Below, piece after piece: positions 58,160 through 64,000 of a DNA stretch of 64,000 nt (within the stretch, counting starts at the first letter, position 1; each line of letters starts with the position of its first letter). This DNA comes from Bryoerythrophyllum caledonicum (Eukaryota; Streptophyta; Bryopsida; Pottiales; Pottiaceae). The position numbers and the translations under genes are program-made. The notes below the pieces were generated by a model. That model was not told the DNA's origin. It saw only the letters and a program-made list of their open reading frames with translations, and searched no databases. Where the stretch lies: the NCBI GenBank assembly GCA_963971425.1, contig OZ020522.1, forward strand, positions 3,880,168-3,944,167, read 5' to 3'.

Positions 58160-59486
58160 CTACAAATAAACGTAATCTCCAATGGAGAAACGCTGCAACT
58201 GAGGTCGGTAAGCGCCGCTGCAAATGCGAGCGTACTGTAACGTGTTGCGGTGCTGAGCAAAGGATAAATTCTCCATGGCCATTGGCATGGTCCACTTGAA
58301 GAACTCCGCCCGATCAGGCAGACATTGGATCCAGACCTCTCGATCATCCAAGTCTACAACTGGGGCCAACTTCTCCCATATAGAACTAGGTAGAATTGGC
58401 TCCCGTCCGTACAACAACTGATACAGACTGAAAGCGGTCAAAGGGGCCTGCCAACTAAACCGGTATCCCATGGCAATCCATGGTATCATCAGATCCCAAT
58501 TACGGTGGCCATCCTAAAGTAATCCATACTTCCGTAGGCCATGCTTGACGGTCTAAACCACACGCTCCGTCAAACCGTCCGCTTCCGGATGATCCCGAGA
58601 AGTGGTACGGTGGTCAATCAAAGCTTTGGTGCACAAAGCCTCGAAAGCACCAAGGAACCTATGGCCTTGGTCAGTCAACACCTCAGCTAGGTCTCCAAAA
58701 CGATCCAGCACCCAGTCAAGGAATGCCATGGCCGCCAACTCCGAGGAGTTCTGTGGTAGTGCCATAAGCTCAATCCACTTGCTGAAGTGCTCCACCATCA
58801 CCAACACGTACTTGGCTCCACGTGGGGTGACAACAAGCGGCCCGACAAAATCGAGAGACCAACGGTAGCCCAAACCCATGATGGGCAAAGGCTGCAATTG
58901 CGGTGACAACGTGTTGAAGCTTGATTTGACCTGTCACCTGATCACATACTTCACACCGTGAAACATAAGTGGCGACCTGCTGATACATATTGGTCCACCA
59001 ATATTGGCTTTGCAACATGAAATGTGTCCGTCGCACACCAAAATGACCTAGGTCTTCGTGTACCTGTCGTACCACAGAAGCCCTCTGATTCGGCCTAGGA
59101 ACTATGCGCCTAGTCCCATCCGGCCACACGCGAAATAAAAGGCCGTTCTCCCAACGAAACCTTGCTATCCGGTGTCCAATCCGATCACGCTTCATAGCAG
59201 AAAGAACGGGCGAGAATGTCCCATGCTGTAGCTCGTGCAAGACTGGAATGTCTTCCCACACATCGCTAACAACCTGAGCCTTGTCTGGTTCCTCATCGGC
59301 CGCTTGATCCAGCAATGTCGATGTAGATCCAGACATCCATGAGAGGTAGGCCACTGCCTGCCAGCTTGGAACTGACTCTCTGTCACAGTCTCCATGCCAC
59401 ATGGCACCAGTCAAATCCTCCTCCGATCGACTTGGATTACAAGATAGCTCATCCGCATCCAAGTTAGTAATGCATGCCCGGTGCAC
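58160..59486 (-). pseudogene. gypsy integrase (zinc-binding domain and DDE core)
   Basis: Two overlapping open pieces in different frames. The first (59,486-58,770) has the HHCC domain: HEDLGHFGVRRTHFML and, about 20 residues on, SRCEVC. After a frame change at about 58,900 the second (58,909-58,553) has the catalytic core: WSLDFVGPL (first Asp), VLTDQGHRF (second Asp), HPEADGLTERVV (Glu). A further part to 58,160 includes the GYRFSWQAPLTAFSLYQLLYG... tail (AP.xLLYGREP). All three catalytic residues are present. Integrase inserts the cDNA into the host chromosome. Broken by a frameshift and stops. Confidence 0.8.
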
Positions 59487-59559
59487 GACCTCAAAATCAT
59501 ACTCCTAAAGCTACAAAACTTGCCAGTAACTTGTCAGACTCCATGAGCCACTTCAAAGG

Positions 59560-59850
59560 CTAGTGGTTGGTCACTAAGGTAAAACGCTGCCTATGCAAAT
59601 AGGGCCTAAAATGAGCTATGGCCCAAACCGTGGCCAAAGCTTCCTCCTCATAGAATGAATAGTTGGACTCCGCGTTGTTGTTGCTCCTAGAAGCAAACGC
59701 CACAACGTGCTCCCGTCCCTCATCATCCTTTTGAATCAACACGGCACTCAATCCTACTGTACTCAAATCTGTGTGCAGGTGGAAAGGCTGTGTAGCATCT
59801 GGACGCTGCAGTACAGGCGCTGAACCGAGCTTCAGCTTCAAAGTAGCAAA
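59560..59850 (-). pseudogene. gypsy RNase H domain
   Basis: LHTDLSTVGLSAVLIQKD, then HVVAFASRS, NAESNYSFYEEEALATVWAI and FTLVTNH: the standard RNase H/RT-connection motifs of Ty3/gypsy. Usual TDAS is TDLS and TDH is TNH, the latter a loss of an acidic residue. Confidence 0.75.
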
Positions 59851-59853
59851 CGC

Positions 59854-61171
59854 CTACTGCTGCTCCGGTCTCCAAGTCCATGGCTGATCCTTTCCCGTGA
59901 GGATGGTCAACGGCTTGGCAATTAAGCTAAAGTTTTTGACAAACCGACGATAGTAATTCGCGAGGCCAAAAAAAATTCTGAGCCGTGACACGTCGATTGG
60001 GGCCGGAATCTTCTGTAGCACGTCAGCCTTCGCCTGCTGCACGCCAAGACCTCCTGGAACAATCATATGTCCCAAATATGGCAATCGGTCATGGCATTTG
60101 CCATGGTGCAAGCGCAATCCCCACTGCCGTAGCCTCTCAAATACCACCTGAAGATGCCTCACATGCTCTTGTGGGCTGCTACAAAAAATGATAACGTCAT
60201 CAAATGTAGCATCGGGCAAACGGTTAACCGGTCAACACCCGGTCTATCACCCTCTGAAACTCGGGGGGTGCGTTCTTGAGGCCAAATGGAAGAAAATTCC
60301 AATGGTAGAGTTGATCTCTCCCATCCAGATCAACTCCTTAGAACGCGGTCTTCACCTAGTCGTCCACCATCAATGGTAATTGGTGGTAACCGGACCAAAA
60401 ATCCAGAGTACTAAATACTCTGGCGTGTCCCACCGCATCAAACAACTTCTCTGGCGTGGGCATGGGATATCGATCCAACTTGGTCTTACGATTGACCGAC
60501 CTATAATCCACACACATCCGCTTCTCTGTCTAGTTGCCAAAGATGTCCTTCTTCGATGGCATCACCGTGGCACAAGTGTACTCGCCATTGAAGAGCTCAA
60601 TCAAGATGGCGTCCAACAACTCCTGACAACAAGTCTGAACACCAACTTTCTCAGAAAGACTGAGCTTGTACGGTCGTCGGAAGATCGGGTGGTCGTCTTC
60701 CAACTAAATGTGAATCGGTTTGCCTCTGTAGCCCTCCAAATCATGGAGACTAAAGGCAAAACAACTAGGATACGAACGTATAAACGCTCGTACCCTTCGT
60801 GCCTCGGCACCGGTAAGATGTGGCCCCAAATCCAATGGCCAATCACCAAACTCCGTAGTCTCCTTTTCCACTGTAGAAGACTCACAGCGTACCGGCACGG
60901 CCGGTGATTGCTACTTGGTAGCAGAGAGGGCATTAATGCCTCCAGACCCTTCACTCACGGGATCTAGAAAAAATCCTATGTCGTGATGATAAAACTGGGC
61001 AAAGATATCCCGAGCATCCTCACGGCCAAAGTCCTCTGCCAAAGCGGCAAAGACCCTAAACCGAAGCTCCTCCGTTGCATGCCTCTTCAAACAAAAAAAC
61101 AACTCTACTTCCTCGATCGTAGTGAGATGTGGCACCGCTGCCCCTTGACCATCAGAGTCTGCCTCCAACAC
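59854..61171 (-). pseudogene. gypsy reverse transcriptase
   Basis: Motifs are read across stops: YTCATVMPSKKDIFGN, KRMCVDYRSVN, KLDRYPMPTPEKLFD, FSTLDFWSGYHQL, FLPFGLKNAPPEFQR, then RCYI/DDVIIFCSS, then LPYLGHMIV and LRIFFGLANYYRRFV. In-frame stops are seen (for example GN*TEKR, a Trp codon changed to TAG). A one-base insertion at about 60,200 breaks the catalytic YIDD between the two halves. The piece 61,171-60,911 is a charged linker between the methyltransferase and RT. Confidence 0.75.
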
Positions 61172-61174
61172 GCA

Positions 61175-62165
61175 TCAATGGTCACTCAAACGGCGCTGAA
61201 CGGCGAAACAAATGCCACAAACCCAAACAAGGGTGTTGAGGTCAATGGCTTGACCCAACAAATAATGACGCTGGCCCTCACAGAGATCTGGTGCGGCGGT
61301 GGTGCCTATCAAAAAGCCCATCGCCCGCTCCCTCTCATCGGCAGATGGCTCCTCATAAGTTTGGGAAGAAGAGTCCCAAACCATGCTTGCACCACGTGTC
61401 CTAAAGGAAAAAGAGCCCGGAGAGCACATCAAGGTGGAAAACGCCCCCTGAGTGAAACCTACGCGGTTGACCACGGCCAACGGTGGCTCATCATCCTTGG
61501 TAACCTCCGTGGAAACACGGTGGTCGTCCAAGATGTCATCGACCTCACGACGCACGGGCCGTTGCACTTGAACAAGTGTAGAGGTGAGCGTTGCCGATGA
61601 TGCCATGTTGGTCCAAATCCAACGTGGCCGATAGACGTAAGATGCCAACGCCGTGGCATCAATAAACGTGGAGGGACCAAGAAGGTGATGGATGTATGCC
61701 CCATCACCACGCAACTTCGTTCGTGTATTCCCCAATAGGGGTACGTTCTCAAAAATGTACCCCGGTGGCGTCGATTGGTGGATAATCCACCACTGGATGA
61801 GCCTGAGCAAATCCGCAAAGAGATCTGACCGTGGATCATCCAAGCCACGTCCACTGCTCGCCCGTGAATGGCGTTGACAAGGCCATCTGGCAATCACCAA
61901 GTCCACGTGACTCAACCAGTGAAGATCATCCTCATTGATCAACGTCACATCACGTGGCAACTTGCCAAAACACCCTCGAATTGCAGAAGGTGATAATTGC
62001 TCCAGATACAACGCCAGAAGACGCTGAATGTGATGGTGAGTGGCACGGTTGGCTGCAAAGCCACTATCCACGTGGATTTATCGTCGTACCTTGAGCCCGA
62101 CTTCTAATACGGCCGCAAGCCCCGTATTGATACCGGCAAATAGCTCCACAAGGATAATACCCTCA
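61175..62165 (-). pseudogene. DNMT3-like cytosine-5 DNA methyltransferase domain in the gypsy pol
   Basis: Motif I VELFAGINTGLAAVLEVGL (SAM binding; about 62,151-62,095). Motif II IHVDS follows a stop TAA at 62,075-62,077 where the family has Tyr. Motif IV WPCQ carries the catalytic Cys (codon 61,877-61,879). Motif VI is FENV; a motif VIII-like YRPRWIWTN resembles RARYFWGNLPG of DNMT3. The region ERERAMGFLIG and then YLLGQAIDLN correspond to ERVFGFP and LLGRSWSVP. The layout fits de novo (DNMT3-type) enzymes. It lies between protease and RT in the same frame. Apart from the one stop, the domain is continuous for about 300 residues. Cytosine methyltransferases within retrotransposons are known from a charophyte alga and dinoflagellates; this would be a land-plant relative if the host is indeed a land plant. 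Confidence 0.82.
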
Positions 62166-62890
62166 TCCGGTGGTCGCCATTGAATAGTGCGAGCCAACAA
62201 CGGAGTGGAAGGGTCCACTGAAAGGTGGGGAGCATCAACAACCTCCACAATCTCCTGACTGCGGCGTGTGAGCTTCAACTGAGTTCCCCATGGAGGAAGG
62301 AAATCCTTACCATGACGTGCAGGAATCTCCACTGATCTGTGCTCGTGTGATTTCGCTACCCCCGACATAAAAGCATATGTCTCCTCTAAATGAAAAGAAC
62401 CACATGGCAAATCCGATGCCAAGGCACTACACCCAAACATAGCATCCGTCGTAGAAGTCACTGCGCTAGCTGCGAAGGCAACCGGAATGAGTTTATTTCT
62501 GCCATCACCGGCAGACCACCCAGGCCTTATCCATGCCTCCTCTGTCCAGTTATCCACTCCAAAACCAAGTGGATAAAGCGCGTGCTGACCCACCAAAATA
62601 TCATAGTTGGTGGCGCCAGTGACAACACATTGCAGGGATACGTGTGAGAACAAATGACTAGATCCCACGTCAAACATCAACTGCAACGGATGTCGGGTGT
62701 AGCCCATGGCCTTCTCCGTGCCCTCCACGAATATAACAATCGTAAATGAGCAAGGCTTGAGGTCCGAAGCACCTCGATCCAAATCCTGGGCTAGCTGCCT
62801 TCCGATTATCACTGGCTGAGCTCCGGAATCGAACATAACACGTAGGGGAGTAGTGTCGTAGTACGCGTTGGCAAGTATTCACATCTTAAC
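62166..62890 (-). pseudogene. gypsy aspartic protease and linker
   Basis: LRVMFDSGAQPVIIG holds the retroviral-type catalytic D-S/T-G. A flap-like region follows, then YDILVGQHALYPLGF (the second hydrophobic-G motif), WTEEAWIRPGW and about 130 linker residues leading into the methyltransferase. The frame is open from 62,836 to 62,078; just upstream, YYDTTPLR continues until a TGA near 62,885, where gag should join. Confidence 0.72.
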
Positions 62891-63071
62891 ACAAAGATAC
62901 CCTTAAGGTAATCGTTCCCATAGAGAGTCACCGAGAACTACAACGACTAACAACAAACCATGATCTGTACAATGTCAACTATACAATATATACATCAAAA
63001 GAAAGGAGAGAAAGGTTTAGATCACAAGGGGCAGCGTTAATCACACCAACCGCCCCACCCAAGTTCTTTAC

Positions 63072-63290
63072 ATGGCCGGGATCGTACATGGCCCGGATCG
63101 TACATGGCTCGGATCGTACATGGCCCGGATCGTACATGGCCCGGATCGTACATGGCCCGGATTGTACATGGCCTGGATCCTACATGGCCCGGATCCTACA
63201 TGGCCCGGATCCTACATGGCCCGGATCCTACATGGCCCGGATCCTACATGGCCCGGATCCTACATGGCCCGGATCCCACATGGACTTTAC
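63072..63290. repeat. 16-bp minisatellite (ATGGCCCGGATCCTAC)
   Basis: About 13-14 tandem units. The first six carry GGATCGTAC (or GGATTGTAC), the next seven GGATCCTAC, so the array has two homogenised halves. The period is not a multiple of three and no unit has a stop, so all three plus frames stay open and encode the same 16-residue cycle. No gene is implied. Confidence 0.92.
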
Positions 63291-64000
63291 AACTATGTAC
63301 ATTATAAACATCCGGGATACTTGCGTATCCGGAGAGTGTTTTACCACCATGAACGACGGTTCACGGACTCAAACAAGTTTTAGTAAACGTCAATTCTTCC
63401 TCACAGTTTCTCCAATCACTCCTACTCACTAATTTGGGATGGTTGTGGTGTCAATAGATTCCCCCCCCCCCCGTAAGAGGGGATAAGGCTTGGGCGTTAA
63501 GGACTAACACTACTCTGGTGGCAAGTATGCGGTTTACCTACCATTCGAGCTGTAAGACCTTTCTTTACCTCAGAATCAGCTAAAGGAGTAGTACGTCGTG
63601 GGCTCGCCTAGCTAATTGCGCCGGGGATACCCTATTCTTACTCCTTTTCTTCAGGGAACAAAGTCCTCCTCCTATTACTCCGATGGTCACGACGCAAACA
63701 GGGTTAGTTGGATCTCCTTTCTTCTCTTAAGATAATCCGAGCTGTTAGAGTCGGTCTGGGCTTACTGCCCTTGGGTCACGCCAGTCTACTCCGTCCTCAA
63801 CACGAAGGGTTGATGGTGTCTGATGCTCCTGTGGATCAACCTATCTGACCAAAGGTTGATGCATCCGGGATCCAGAGTACATCTTCACAATCGATGACAT
63901 CCTGCCGCCGACCGGTCATACAAGACATATCAAGACTCCTTCTGCACCCGTCACTCCCCCCTCATCCTCCCCTAACCACTTATAATCTCACATGTTATTC
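63291..64000. other. unassigned DNA with an 11-12 base poly-C run
   Basis: No coding region is supported. A C homopolymer lies at about 63,461-63,472. The position upstream of a minus-strand retroelement would suit a gag/LTR region, but no LTR could be identified. Confidence 0.35.

Larger units (their letters stand above)
57500..62890 (-). mobile_element. Ty3/gypsy-type retrotransposon pol with DNA methyltransferase and PHD finger, decayed
   Basis: Minus strand, in order: aspartic protease (62,836-62,400), cytosine-5 methyltransferase (about 62,160-61,190), RT (about 60,900-59,900), RNase H (59,841-59,560), integrase (59,486-58,160), PHD finger (57,958-57,824). The order PR-RT-RH-IN is the Ty3/gypsy order. 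Gag is missing: the protease frame meets a stop near 62,885. LTRs were not identified on either side. Damage consists of scattered nonsense codons and a few frameshifts. Confidence 0.8.

Noticed and set aside
57500-62890. Host gene for the methyltransferase
   Set aside because: The domain lies in one frame with protease and is directly followed by RT, RNase H and integrase, so it belongs to the mobile element.
63072-63432. Three overlapping open frames as genes
   Set aside because: They are a by-product of the 16-bp repeat lacking stop codons.

Overview
This window looks like nuclear DNA of a land plant, most likely a bryophyte or another non-seed plant. Five spliced or nuclear-type genes have plant homologues, their introns are short (about 80-700 bp), and there are two eukaryotic tRNA genes and a telo-box promoter. 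The organism cannot be named from sequence alone. A gene island at about 20-41 kb is flanked on both sides by dense retrotransposon sequence.

Left arm (1-20 kb). A minus-strand non-LTR retrotransposon (LINE-A) fills 1 to about 10.96 kb and runs off the left edge. It has an ORF1, and an ORF2 with only two in-frame stops in about 2,300 codons. Its ORF2 carries a series of 2A-like ribosome-skipping motifs (DIETNPGP and decayed copies) in one frame. After it come a 280-bp terminal-inverted-repeat element, anonymous AT-rich DNA, a possible CACTA-type end, a gag-like start, a 5'-truncated copy of the same LINE family (LINE-C, with 13-bp target-site duplications), a decayed copia fragment and a large inverted repeat.

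Gene island (20-41 kb). In order: ceramide kinase (+), COG complex subunit 2 (+), a small cysteine-rich protein with an N-terminal hydrophobic segment (-), tRNA-Thr(CGT) (-), mitochondrial ribosomal protein uL14 (+), a divergent alpha-tubulin (+) and tRNA-Ser(TGA) (-). These genes are unrelated housekeeping functions and not an operon.

Right arm (42-64 kb). A complete minus-strand LINE (LINE-B, about 12.5 kb) spans 42,077-54,539 with 12-bp near-identical flanks. It has a tandemly repeated 5' UTR, ORF1, and an ORF2 (2A, AP endonuclease, RT, RNase H, CxxC zinc motif) interrupted only by nonsense codons. A fragment of a diverged fourth copy (LINE-D, ORF1, + strand) lies near 57 kb. From 57.5 to 62.9 kb lies a decayed Ty3/gypsy-type pol on the minus strand. 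It encodes an aspartic protease, a DNMT3-like cytosine-5 DNA methyltransferase domain, RT, RNase H, integrase and a C-terminal PHD finger. The window ends with a 16-bp minisatellite and unassigned DNA.

The two most notable systems are the 2A-bearing LINE family, with one copy carrying up to five 2A-like sites, and the gypsy element combining a DNA methyltransferase (chromatin writer) with a PHD finger (chromatin reader).
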